This document shows, in pieces, positions 23,722-30,390 of a stretch of DNA of 41,733 nucleotides. Origin of the DNA: an uncultured Eubacteriales bacterium (GTDB taxonomy: Bacteria > Bacillota > Clostridia > Oscillospirales > CAG-272); assembly GCA_934365155.1 (NCBI GenBank), contig CAKRMZ010000009.1, positions 1 to 41,733 on the forward strand, written 5' to 3'. A program made the position numbers and the translations under genes. Below the pieces are notes generated by a model that was given only the letters and a program-made list of their open reading frames with translations, searched no databases and had not been told where the DNA came from. Numbering within the stretch: position 1 is the first letter of the stretch; each line of letters opens with the position of its first letter.

Positions 23722-24357
23722 TTACTCCTTGGTTTCTTTTGCTTTCATACAAAACAGGTGAATGCCCAGCGCCGCATTAAATCCCGTCGCGGCAAACACG
23801 CTGAAGCGTTCCACAACGCCGAAGTAATCGGCAGGAACTATTTTCATGCCCATAGCGCCGACAAGCATCATGCCGAGAGCAATCGCCGCACATACTCCGT
23901 AAGAACGGCAGCCTTTGCTTTTTACTCCGGCGATGATAATAACAGTCAGCGATACGATGGATAGCAGCACCACTAAAGCGGTGATGACCATGTGCATCAC
24001 ATCCTGAAACGCGCCGGCATAGCCGCTGTCGCTCAGCGGGAACATCCGATATCCGACCGCTGAGATCCACTCCATCATGGCAAACAAATAAATTCCAAAA
24101 CGGAGCAGTTTGCTTTTTTGCCCTTGTATACCAATGCAGACAACGGTCACACATACAACCTCGCACACATTGTAAAGAGCGCTGAGCTGATTCCACAGCG
24201 CCAACGACGGCGCATTGGCGGCACTTAGATCGCTGACCGCCTGCACCATCCAATTGTATCCAGGATAGGCAAGCGGCGCGAACACCACCGCCACGGTGTA
24301 TGAAAGAAAGCTGACAATACCCAATAGTCCCAATTTTTGTATCAAAGATTTTTTCAT
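23722..24357 (-). CDS. DUF998 family membrane protein
   Basis: The 211-residue protein has about six hydrophobic segments and the family motif near the first loop, YPGYNWMVQAVSDLSA, where DUF998 proteins carry a conserved Ser-Asp-Leu. The function of the family is not known. The ATG at 24357 follows CAGGAGG; an upstream in-frame start at 24411 would lie inside the preceding hairpin and is rejected. A terminator-type hairpin (24373-24420) sits between it and the decayed KTR gene, so only part of the TetR transcript would reach it unless there is read-through. Confidence 0.8.
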   Translation of the reverse strand: MKKSLIQKLGLLGIVSFLSYTVAVVFAPLAYPGYNWMVQAVSDLSAANAPSLALWNQLSALYNVCEVVCVTVVCIGIQGQKSKLLRFGIYLFAMMEWISAVGYRMFPLSDSGYAGAFQDVMHMVITALVVLLSIVSLTVIIIAGVKSKGCRSYGVCAAIALGMMLVGAMGMKIVPADYFGVVERFSVFAATGFNAALGIHLFCMKAKETKE

Positions 24358-24370
24358 AATTTTCCTCCTG

Positions 24371-24420
24371 AAAAAGACGCAGAGAATGACCGCAGAAATT
24401 GCGGTCAGCACTGCGTCTTT
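24371..24420 (-). terminator. Terminator-type hairpin between the decayed KTR gene and DUF998
   Basis: On the minus strand AAAGACGCAG (24420-24411 read as its complement partner) and its mate at 24382-24373 form a 10 bp outer stem. An inner 8 bp stem is TGACCGCA/TGCGGTCA (24387-24394 with 24400-24407), and five U residues follow. The equivalent hairpin occurs after the intact KTR gene at 27671-27718. Confidence 0.7.
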
Positions 24421-24587
24421 GCGTCTTGCCGATCGGTAACTTCAACCTTAAAAATTCTGCGCATTGATGATGCACTCTTGCTTTCACTTCAGACAAAAGA
24501 GTAAAAATAGCGTTCTTTGCAGAAATCGCAGTTGCGCTTTTGCATCGCGAACCGAGCAAAGGATCCATTTTCATCCAAGCTGCTCAT
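24405..24587 (-). pseudogene. Decayed cysteine-rich KTR-domain gene
   Basis: Read on the minus strand, the DNA encodes WILCSVRDAKAQL, then FCLK, a stop, KQECIINAQNF, and after a frame change KVEVTDRQDAKTQC. The pieces line up in order with the intact KTR protein encoded at 27698-27901 (WVLCPLCGAKTRL, FCPKCK, ESIINAKNF, PDAKTQC). The copy has a frame break near the start, about 9 missing bases in the middle, an in-frame stop replacing the second zinc pair, and another frame break. Only one of the four cysteine ligands is clearly kept. It sits just after the TetR gene, as the intact copy does. Confidence 0.75.
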
Positions 24588-25230
24588 GGCTTTCCGCTCT
24601 TTTTAAACCGTTACCATGAACCATGCGAAAAAAGAGGCGTACATGCCGACTGAGTTTTTCCAAGCATTCATTTTCTCTTTCCGGCTGACGGTCACATATG
24701 CCGATAAGAGTCAGCACCGGTGCAACATACATCATAGACAAAGTGTCCGGGTCCTCTGCCGCAATTTCACCGGCAGTACTCAAAGCACGGAAGATATCGG
24801 CGTGATAGTTGATTATGCGCTCCACATATCGCTTGGAGTACAGTGCCGCCAACTTCGGCGAACGGAATTGCTCAATTGTCATCATGCGGCGAAACCGGCC
24901 GATGGTTTCATTGTGCAGGGAATACTCAAAGATTTGACGCACCTTTTCAAAGAGGGCATCCTCAGTGATCTCCGTAAAAACGGGAATATCTTTTTTTACA
25001 TTCTGCACGTGAATATCGATCTTGTCGGTATCCACCTCATATTGCGCTGCCGTAGACTCCACAATGGCGTCAAAAATTGCTTGCTTACTCGGAAAGTGGT
25101 TGTAAAGCGAAGGCGCTTTTATACCCACTGTCTTTGCGATTTCTCCCACACTGACGGAATCATATCCCTGCTCCGAAAACAGCTCCAAAGCTTTATCTAA
25201 AATCCTTTGTTTTGTATCTTCCTGTCTCAT
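24571..25230 (-). CDS. TetR/AcrR family transcriptional regulator (module 1)
   Basis: The 219-residue protein has the TetR N-terminal DNA-binding domain: RILDKALELFSEQGYDSVSV, then GEIAKTVGIKAPSLYNHFPS as the helix-turn-helix and recognition helix (about residues 29-48). The ligand domain is divergent. The gene heads the run DUF998-ClpP-GNAT-Vat-chimera. Its promoter has an inverted repeat TAACTAA/TTAGTTA right after the -10 box, pointing to autorepression. The -35 box lies at the end of the alpha/beta-hydrolase gene upstream. The inducing ligand is unknown; acetyltransferases downstream suggest a drug-like molecule. Confidence 0.9.
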   Translation of the reverse strand: MRQEDTKQRILDKALELFSEQGYDSVSVGEIAKTVGIKAPSLYNHFPSKQAIFDAIVESTAAQYEVDTDKIDIHVQNVKKDIPVFTEITEDALFEKVRQIFEYSLHNETIGRFRRMMTIEQFRSPKLAALYSKRYVERIINYHADIFRALSTAGEIAAEDPDTLSMMYVAPVLTLIGICDRQPERENECLEKLSRHVRLFFRMVHGNGLKRAESHEQLG

Positions 25231-25242
25231 CGGTATCCTCGC

Positions 25243-25262
25243 TAACTAATATTCGTTAGTTA
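25243..25262 (-). promoter_or_regulatory. Inverted-repeat operator of TetR module 1
   Basis: TAACTAA (25243-25249) and TTAGTTA (25256-25262) form a 7-6-7 inverted repeat between the -10 box and the TetR start codon, the usual place for an autorepression operator. Confidence 0.6.
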
Positions 25263-25263
25263 T

Positions 25264-25291
25264 ATTATAATCATTTTTTGCGGAATGTCAA
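25264..25291 (-). promoter_or_regulatory. Promoter of TetR module 1
   Basis: TTGACA (25291-25286) and TATAAT (25269-25264) are 16 bp apart on the minus strand. The -35 box covers the stop codon region of the upstream alpha/beta-hydrolase gene. Confidence 0.7.
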
Positions 25292-25956
25292 GAGGGCATG
25301 CCTGCGATGTTTTTTTCGTGCTCAGATTTTCTGATCCAATTGTCCAGAAATTGCATTTGCTCCTCTGTATGGAACCAATGCTCCGCGCCGGGCATAACAG
25401 TTAATTTCGCATTATGCTGCTTTGCAAATGCGGAGATTGTTTCTATGGATGTCAGATTATCGTACTCTCCATAGAGAATAGAGGTTGGGACATCCCATAA
25501 GATCGGGTGCTTGCGCACATAGCAAAGGTAATACCAAGACAACGTTTCACCAAAATCTGTGGATATTTCAAACTTTTTCTCAAGATCTTCTTCGGTCACG
25601 TTTGACCATTGCATCATATTGCAAATCAGTTTTTCCATATTTACAACCGGAGAGATAAAATAGGCTTTGTCAATCAGTGCTTTATTCAGCGAGGATAACG
25701 AAAAAAATGCACCGATGCTGTTTGCGATCAAAGTGAGGTGTTTGCCGTTTTTTCGCTTTTCAAGAAAGAATGAGAAAAATTCTTCCTTGGCATCCCAAGG
25801 CGTTTGTGAACGGTAATCGAACCCGACAACTTCATCATTCGGAAAAAGCGTTCGGTAATGCTCAGCCTCTTGTGCAGTGCCTCCCTTTCCGTGGACATAT
25901 ATGGTCAGATTTTTCATTTTACCTTTTTCTGCATAGCATTCATCTGCCGCAAGCAT
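25288..25956 (-). CDS. Alpha/beta-hydrolase fold protein
   Basis: The 222-residue frame shows an alpha/beta-hydrolase pattern: an oxyanion-type YVHGKGGTAQ near residues 20-29, a nucleophile elbow LIANSIGAF with Ser80 (Ala replaces the first Gly of GxSxG), Asp166 in YGEYDNLT, and His193 in GAEHWFH. All three triad positions are present, so it may be an active esterase or peptidase; the substrate is unknown. The ATG at 25956 follows AAGGAGG with a 9-nt spacing. An internal ATG at 25917 (MKNLTIYVHG) matches where the fold begins and is a possible alternative. Confidence 0.78.
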   Translation of the reverse strand: MLAADECYAEKGKMKNLTIYVHGKGGTAQEAEHYRTLFPNDEVVGFDYRSQTPWDAKEEFFSFFLEKRKNGKHLTLIANSIGAFFSLSSLNKALIDKAYFISPVVNMEKLICNMMQWSNVTEEDLEKKFEISTDFGETLSWYYLCYVRKHPILWDVPTSILYGEYDNLTSIETISAFAKQHNAKLTVMPGAEHWFHTEEQMQFLDNWIRKSEHEKNIAGMPS

Positions 25957-26083
25957 ATGATGAATCCTCCTTATAATGTTGTAATTATTATTTAATTTCA
26001 AAATTGCGGGATTTTGCCGTCAAAATGCTTCGCCTTTTCCGACAGCGGTCCTTTTGCTCCCATAGTAAAGGGATGCTACTGCT

Positions 26084-26464
26084 TCAAATGGAGAGCAGAC
26101 GCATTCCGGGCTTCAAATGCAGGAATGTCATCATGTCTTTTGTCAGCTTGATTTCACCCGATTCTGAAATTGTAGTCCAGCAGTACGCGCGTCCCTTGTA
26201 GGGAAGGAATGTGCCTACCGGGGCTTTATAACGCAGAAGGGCCGGGGTTTCGGTCAGAATGTGCCCAAGCCTCGACGACAGAAACAGTCCCTGCCGTGTT
26301 ACGCAGAAGCCACCCGTAATCTTGCTTCCGGTAAAAAGATATACCCTTCCTTCCGAAGCAATATGATATTCGTTTACAGCCTGCGACGGAAACTGTAGAC
26401 ATCCGTCGGGACGAATCATCGCCTCTCCGAAAATAAATTTTCCACCCTTGTTCAATTGCGGCAT
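26084..26464 (-). CDS. Uncharacterised protein of a Clostridia-specific family, AbrB-like in layout
   Basis: The 126-residue protein begins MPQLNKGGKFIFGEAMIRPD. It has segments with the look of a swapped-hairpin fold (GCLQFPSQAVNEY, then VYLFTGSKITGGFCVTR) and a repeat of the pattern near the end (GEIKLTKDMMTFLHLKPGMRLL). That pattern resembles AbrB-type domains, but DNA binding is not shown. Similar short proteins are common in Clostridia, usually without a name. The start at 26464 follows AAAAGGA; a longer frame to 26560 would overlap the gene upstream. It is the last gene of the KTR-flavodoxin group. Confidence 0.6.
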   Translation of the reverse strand: MPQLNKGGKFIFGEAMIRPDGCLQFPSQAVNEYHIASEGRVYLFTGSKITGGFCVTRQGLFLSSRLGHILTETPALLRYKAPVGTFLPYKGRAYCWTTISESGEIKLTKDMMTFLHLKPGMRLLSI

Positions 26465-26484
26465 AGCTTTGCGTCCTTTTGAAA

Positions 26485-26940
26485 TTAGAGAATGGCCCGT
26501 GCGATTTCCACAGTCACGATTTTCATCAGTGTGCCGCCGCACATTACATAGAACCAGCATTCGCGTGCTTGCTGGGATTTTGTAATCGGAGTGGCGATCG
26601 CAGCGACAATAATCATCACTGCGCCGATGCAGCCGATAACGGTAGGAATACTGACGAGAGAGAACAGGACCGGCGCACAGCTCCCGTCGATCGCATGTTG
26701 GATCGTCTTATCTAAGTTATCTCGTGCTGCGGCGAAGCAGCAGATAACAAGACCGAAAAACAGCAAAATTACGGTCCTGCGTCCCCAATATTGAATGTTT
26801 GTACGGTTATACACGGAGTATCCGATAAATCCCAACAGGGCCACAATCATAAATGTCGTGATTGCAGTCACGGTGTTTCCGAAATAGAGCTTTATTCTTC
26901 TGTTGCTTCCTTTCCGTACTGAATAATAACGATTTTGCAT
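26485..26940 (-). CDS. Small integral membrane protein of unknown function
   Basis: The frame encodes up to 151 residues with four hydrophobic segments (starting TAITTFMIVALLGFIGYSVY, then TVILLFFGLVICCFAAA, LFSLVSIPTVIGCIGAVMII and a weaker one near the C-terminus). No family was recognised. The longest start, ATG at 26940, overlaps the upstream gene by 49 bp and lacks a ribosome binding site. GTG at 26871 or ATG at 26850 are likely true starts, trimming only the charged N-terminus. It is 20 bp from the next gene downstream. Confidence 0.55.
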   Translation of the reverse strand: MQNRYYSVRKGSNRRIKLYFGNTVTAITTFMIVALLGFIGYSVYNRTNIQYWGRRTVILLFFGLVICCFAAARDNLDKTIQHAIDGSCAPVLFSLVSIPTVIGCIGAVMIIVAAIATPITKSQQARECWFYVMCGGTLMKIVTVEIARAIL

Positions 26941-27128
26941 GTATCGCAGCAGTGGGCATCTACTCTTGCCCTATGACCGGCATTCAACTCCGTAATTTTC
27001 ACAAAGCCGATCGAATGTTTTGCATTTTCAAAAGCACCCGGCACTTCGTTCGCAAAGCTGAAAGCTCCGTCTTTTGTGCTGAACAAATAGCCTTTTCTCA
27101 TTTCTTTTCCGCATTTTGGGCACATCAT
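26892..27128 (-). CDS. Small zinc-ribbon-like protein (PF20097 type)
   Basis: The 78-residue protein starts MMCPKCGKEMRKGYLFSTKDG, with a CPxC pair at the N-terminus and a second cysteine group, CCDTCK, near the C-terminus. This matches the small PF20097-type proteins found widely in Bacillota; function unknown. A GGAGAA site precedes the ATG. It lies 18 bp after the flavodoxin gene in the same direction. Confidence 0.72.
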   Translation of the reverse strand: MMCPKCGKEMRKGYLFSTKDGAFSFANEVPGAFENAKHSIGFVKITELNAGHRARVDAHCCDTCKIVIIQYGKEATEE

Positions 27129-27146
27129 AATAGAATTCTCCGTTTC

Positions 27147-27653
27147 TTATTTTTGAGAACTGTACCACTCGAATACAGCATTTAAGTTTTCAAGCTTAAC
27201 ACGTTCGCCGCTATATAACAGCATATTCAGCATGTCATCCTCTTCCGGTGTGCGGTCTTTTTTGGCGGCAAGGCTTTTGCCTGCTGTTTTTATCATCAGT
27301 TTCATCATGAGGCGGTAGATTCCGTGTAGCTTTTTTACATCAAAATTGCCTTGCAGGGTGAATACCGGGATGTTCTCCGGAACAGCCGTCTTTTTTCGTA
27401 CAACGTTTATTTGTGTTCCGGTTTGACTCATGCCGACACCGCAGACGGCACATACCTTATAGCGCTTGACGATATTTGAATATCCCTGAACGGTCCCTGC
27501 CATAATCCACCCGAGATAGATAAGCTCCGAACCGGTGGGGAGCGCTTTTTTTGCTTCTGTAAATGAATAAGAGGGAAGACCGGTTTTGAGTGCCAACAAT
27601 TTTGCATATTGCTCTGTGCTGCCGGTGTTAGTGGTGTAAACAATTGCTTTCAT
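27147..27653 (-). CDS. Flavodoxin-like protein
   Basis: The 168-residue protein begins MKAIVYTTNTGSTEQYAKLL, where TTNTGST is the FMN phosphate-binding loop of flavodoxins. The segment ELIYLGWIMAGTVQGY corresponds to the second FMN loop. It resembles HemG/flavodoxin-domain proteins common in Clostridia, and so probably binds FMN and moves electrons; the partner is unknown. The start at 27653 follows GGAAAGGA. The terminator-type hairpin upstream (27671-27718) separates it from the KTR gene. Confidence 0.8.
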   Translation of the reverse strand: MKAIVYTTNTGSTEQYAKLLALKTGLPSYSFTEAKKALPTGSELIYLGWIMAGTVQGYSNIVKRYKVCAVCGVGMSQTGTQINVVRKKTAVPENIPVFTLQGNFDVKKLHGIYRLMMKLMIKTAGKSLAAKKDRTPEEDDMLNMLLYSGERVKLENLNAVFEWYSSQK

Positions 27654-27670
27654 AAAGATTTCCTTTCCCC

Positions 27671-27718
27671 AAAAAAAGACGCAGTGTTGACCGTTTTTCA
27701 CGATTCGCACTGCGTCTT
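27671..27718 (-). terminator. Terminator-type hairpin overlapping the end of the KTR gene
   Basis: An 11 bp stem (27718-27708 with 27686-27676) encloses a 21-nt loop and is followed by seven U residues on the minus strand. The 5' arm is the coding sequence for the KTR C-terminus and the stop codon at 27698 falls in the loop, so translation and termination may interfere. Confidence 0.7.
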
Positions 27719-27901
27719 AGCGTCTGGCTGTTTAGTTTCAATCATAAAATTTTTGGCATTAATAATGCTTTCATGCTTGCACTTCGGGCAAAACAAAGGA
27801 AAATCCTTTAATTCTGTTTCTCGAAGAAGCTGCAAACGTGTTTTTGCCCCGCATAGGGGGCATAAAACCCATTGTTTTTGTTTACTTGTATTCTCTGTCA
27901 T
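27698..27901 (-). CDS. Cysteine-rich KTR-domain protein
   Basis: The 67-residue protein has the KTR family pattern: WVLCPLCGAKTRL with the first CxxC, FPLFCPKCKHES with the second, and the C-terminal PDAKTQC. It is probably a small zinc-ribbon protein; its role is unknown, though such genes often sit next to TetR regulators and on mobile elements. The start at 27901 follows GGAAGGG and overlaps the end of the TetR gene by 20 bp, so they are coupled. The last codons form one arm of a terminator hairpin. A decayed copy lies at 24405-24587. Confidence 0.82.
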   Translation of the reverse strand: MTENTSKQKQWVLCPLCGAKTRLQLLRETELKDFPLFCPKCKHESIINAKNFMIETKQPDAKTQCES

Positions 27902-28514
27902 GTTTGGCCCTTCCACTTTCAATTCGCGTGATGAAACTGTCGATGTGTGTGCTCAGCAGTTTAGAAACCGAGCATTTTTCTTCTGCGCCGTCGTAAATGC
28001 TGTAAAGCAAATACATGGGTCCGTAAAACTCTAAGGCGAGTTGCATTGCCGCTTCATCGCTGTCTGTCATTTTTCTGAAAATTGCTGCCATATACTCAGC
28101 GGGGCCGGTGGCCAGATAATTCTGATAGAGTTTGGCAAGCGCCGGATCCCGATATTGCTCTAATGTCAGCATCTTGCGAAAATCAGAGGCGAACTTTTCC
28201 ACTGTCCAATGCTCAAATTGAGCCATGCTGTATGACCGAATTTTTTCAATCGGCGTATGCATATAGGCTTCCGCAAACCCGTCCGGCTCTGTCTCCGGCA
28301 TCTCATATTCTTCGGCTCGTTCGTAGTCTGTTTGGTTCATTTGCTCTACAATACAATCTAAAATCTCCTGCTTCCCGGTATAATGTTTATACAAAGCGGC
28401 TTTTGTGATTCCGAGTCGCTTGGCAATATCGTTCATTGAGGTTCCCAAATATCCGCTTTGAGCAAACAGCTCAAGCGCAGTTTCCAAAATTCGCTTCTTT
28501 GTATCTCCGGACAT
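27882..28514 (-). CDS. TetR/AcrR family transcriptional regulator (module 2)
   Basis: The 210-residue protein begins MSGDTKKRILETALELFAQS and has the TetR helix-turn-helix MNDIAKRLGITKAALYKHYTGK (about residues 27-48). Its promoter region has two matching inverted repeats, one of which fills the space between the -35 and -10 boxes, so it almost certainly represses itself. The KTR gene is coupled to it by overlap. Its N-domain resembles that of the module 1 regulator. The ligand is unknown. Confidence 0.9.
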   Translation of the reverse strand: MSGDTKKRILETALELFAQSGYLGTSMNDIAKRLGITKAALYKHYTGKQEILDCIVEQMNQTDYERAEEYEMPETEPDGFAEAYMHTPIEKIRSYSMAQFEHWTVEKFASDFRKMLTLEQYRDPALAKLYQNYLATGPAEYMAAIFRKMTDSDEAAMQLALEFYGPMYLLYSIYDGAEEKCSVSKLLSTHIDSFITRIESGRAKHDREYK

Positions 28515-28534
28515 GATTTTACTCCTTAATTTAT

Positions 28535-28552
28535 AGTAACCGTTCGGTTACT
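28535..28552 (-). promoter_or_regulatory. TetR operator O1 (downstream site) of module 2
   Basis: AGTAACC (28535-28541) and GGTTACT (28546-28552) are a perfect inverted repeat around GTTC, extended on both sides by TTTAT/ATAAA. It lies just after the -10 box, between it and the ribosome binding site. Confidence 0.75.
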
Positions 28553-28556
28553 ATAA

Positions 28557-28585
28557 ATTATAGTGACCGAACGGTTACTTGTCAA
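28557..28585 (-). promoter_or_regulatory. Promoter of TetR module 2 with operator O2 in its spacer
   Basis: TTGACA (28585-28580) and TATAAT (28562-28557) are 17 bp apart. The spacer is filled by AGTGACC/GGTTACT (28562-28579), a second copy of the operator with one mismatch, 27 bp from the first centre to centre. The -35 end overlaps the last codons of the methyltransferase gene. Confidence 0.8.
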
Positions 28586-29192
28586 GTCCTTTTTTAAAAT
28601 TTCCGAAATAACGGAACACGTGTTTTTTGTATTCCCGATATGCGTCTCCGAAAACTTCGGACAGATATTTCTCTTCCTGCAAAATTTGTAAATGGAGCAT
28701 TACGATCGCAAAAAGCGAGAAAACGGCCAAAAGCAGATTGAAGTACATTAAGAGAACGCCGATGTACATAAAATCAAAGCCAAGAAAAGCGGGATTTCGG
28801 CTGTATTTGTAAATGCCGGTTGTAACAAGCTCGGTTTTGTCTTCGCCGGGAATTCCCGCACGCCAACTGTCCTTCATGCAAATTACCGAAATAAGGAAAA
28901 TCAGGTCTCCGATCATTCCGGTGCAAAAGCCGGTAAAACGTGCGCCGGAGGGAAGGGCGCTCCAACCGAATGCAATCGACAAAAGCTGTACCGCAGGTAC
29001 GCTGAGCGTTGCAATGCTCATGAGAAGCTCCACCGTGTGGATCGAGCGTTCTTTTCTGCATCCGATTTGGCGGGTTTTTATCCCCCGCTGCTTTTGCAGC
29101 AGCATTTTTGTAAAATAAATCCCATAGAACAGTAGTAGTACAATTACGGTCAATACAGGATACGGTAAATGTTCTTCGAATGGATATTTCAT
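28575..29192 (-). CDS. ICMT/PEMT-type membrane methyltransferase
   Basis: The 205-residue membrane protein belongs to the isoprenylcysteine carboxyl methyltransferase-like family, which uses S-adenosylmethionine at the membrane. The signature is the C-terminal SRNPAFLGFDFMYIGVLL, followed by LQILQEEKYLSEVFGDAYREY, the cofactor-binding region of the family. About five hydrophobic segments precede it. The start at 29192 follows GGGAGA; an ATG 15 bp upstream would leave the site inside the gene. The gene ends inside the TetR module 2 promoter. The methyl acceptor is unknown. Confidence 0.82.
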   Translation of the reverse strand: MKYPFEEHLPYPVLTVIVLLLFYGIYFTKMLLQKQRGIKTRQIGCRKERSIHTVELLMSIATLSVPAVQLLSIAFGWSALPSGARFTGFCTGMIGDLIFLISVICMKDSWRAGIPGEDKTELVTTGIYKYSRNPAFLGFDFMYIGVLLMYFNLLLAVFSLFAIVMLHLQILQEEKYLSEVFGDAYREYKKHVFRYFGNFKKGLDK

Positions 29193-29266
29193 GTCTTTTT
29201 CTCCCATGATTGTATTGTTGAATCGAGTTATTATTTATTCCAAGCGTTTTCAGTATCAAAATCGGT

Positions 29267-29737
29267 TCAGCAAGACGTGTGAAACGACTGAAGTGACACC
29301 GTCCAATGTGCTGCGCCGAAGATTACCATACTAACCGCTGCCGGAAGATTATGCAGCCATACGGCGGCACATAAAAAGTAAAGCACGGGAAATACTGCCA
29401 GCGGCATCGGGATACAAAAAAATGCGCGACGGAGCAACGCAATTTTTCGTCCGCCTATAAAAAATCGTATCCAGACGGCATAGTATAAAATCAAACAGCA
29501 GACAGCAAGATATAGCCATGCGCTTTTGAAACTTAGTGGTTTGCAACTCACCAAAAATGTGACTGCAAGCAGATACATCATGCGGCTGATCTGTTCGACA
29601 ATTTCTATCCAACGCGTAATTTTCGTCGGCGGTGAAGATTTTTCGGTAGGCGGAAAAACGGCGTAAACGATATTGATGAGCATGGGCAAGGCAAAAACAA
29701 CGAGCCCTATCCATGAGAAGGATATTTTTAAATTCAT
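29267..29737 (-). CDS. Integral membrane protein, unknown function
   Basis: The 156-residue protein has four to five hydrophobic segments, starting MNLKISFSWIGLVVFALPML, followed by a polar loop with PPTEKSSPPTK, and later segments with LYLAVCCLILYYAVWI and FPVLYFLCAAVWL. The family is not named with certainty. Its ATG overlaps the stop of the TetR gene upstream (ATGA), so it is translated together with that regulator and is the likely regulated target. Confidence 0.7.
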   Translation of the reverse strand: MNLKISFSWIGLVVFALPMLINIVYAVFPPTEKSSPPTKITRWIEIVEQISRMMYLLAVTFLVSCKPLSFKSAWLYLAVCCLILYYAVWIRFFIGGRKIALLRRAFFCIPMPLAVFPVLYFLCAAVWLHNLPAAVSMVIFGAAHWTVSLQSFHTSC

Positions 29738-30339
29738 AGGACAATACCTGCTTTCACGGCAAATTCCGGAAGCTTTGAGGGCTTTCCGTAAATCGAAATC
29801 AGCGCACGGAATTCCCGTCGGAATGTTTCCCGAAGCTCTTCATCCGTCAGATATAAATGATCGGTATTAGCGAGAATGGCAAGCCCGTAGGAAAAGTAAA
29901 TCATATCCTGATGAAGACGTCGTGCGACATCCTCACTGTAGCCGTATTCTTCCTGAATCACCCGGATGACCTCGGTCAGCAGTATATCATTTTGATACGG
30001 ACCGAGCTGCTTTCCATCCAAATACAGCCAACGGAAAAGTTGTTTTTCTTCCGCTGCAAATTTGATAAAGCCCATTCCGTAGCTGCTGTATCGGCTGTCA
30101 TTTCCTTCATGCACATGCAGAGAATTTCGTACGCGCTGTGTGTGCATCTCAATGGCTCGCTTTGTAAGTGCGGATTTTAATTCATCCATATTTTTAAAGG
30201 AAAAATAAATCGGCTGTGTGGAACAGCCCAATTTTTTGGCGACACTGCGAGCATTGATTGACGAAAAGCCGCCGTCACGCAATACTTCTACGGCAGCATC
30301 CACAATCTCATCCTTTGAAACTTTTTTCGCGGCAGGCAT
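29734..30339 (-). CDS. TetR/AcrR family transcriptional regulator (module 3)
   Basis: The 201-residue protein begins MPAAKKVSKDEIVDAAVEVL and has the TetR recognition region NARSVAKKLGCSTQPIYFSF (about residues 29-48). The ligand domain is different from those of modules 1 and 2; it has the WLYLDGK segment of the TetR C-terminal group often called WHG-like. The gene sits behind a strong promoter with an inverted repeat downstream of the -10 box. It overlaps the membrane protein gene by 4 bp. Regulation by its own product is likely. Confidence 0.88.
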   Translation of the reverse strand: MPAAKKVSKDEIVDAAVEVLRDGGFSSINARSVAKKLGCSTQPIYFSFKNMDELKSALTKRAIEMHTQRVRNSLHVHEGNDSRYSSYGMGFIKFAAEEKQLFRWLYLDGKQLGPYQNDILLTEVIRVIQEEYGYSEDVARRLHQDMIYFSYGLAILANTDHLYLTDEELRETFRREFRALISIYGKPSKLPEFAVKAGIVL

Positions 30340-30352
30340 GGCAATTACCTCA

Positions 30353-30390
30353 ATAATAACATATAGTTATGTATAACATGATGTTATTAT
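30353..30390 (-). promoter_or_regulatory. Inverted-repeat operator of TetR module 3
   Basis: ATAATAACAT (30353-30362) and ATGTTATTAT (30381-30390) are perfect 10 bp arms 18 bp apart. An inner repeat GTTAT/ATAAC (30366-30377) lies between them. The outer right arm overlaps the -10 box. Confidence 0.65.

Noticed and set aside
23777..24574. A long minus-strand frame of 265 codons overlapping the DUF998 gene
   Set aside because: It is the out-of-frame shadow of the DUF998 gene extended over the decayed KTR gene. Its composition (rich in Arg, Cys, His) is typical of a shadow frame, while the DUF998 frame has clear membrane segments and a good ribosome binding site.
20131..30339. Search for an integrated element (IS, transposon, prophage or CRISPR)
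   Set aside because: No transposase, integrase or recombinase frame, no terminal inverted repeats and no regularly spaced repeats were found in this region; the tRNA-Trp gene shows no partial duplicate nearby.
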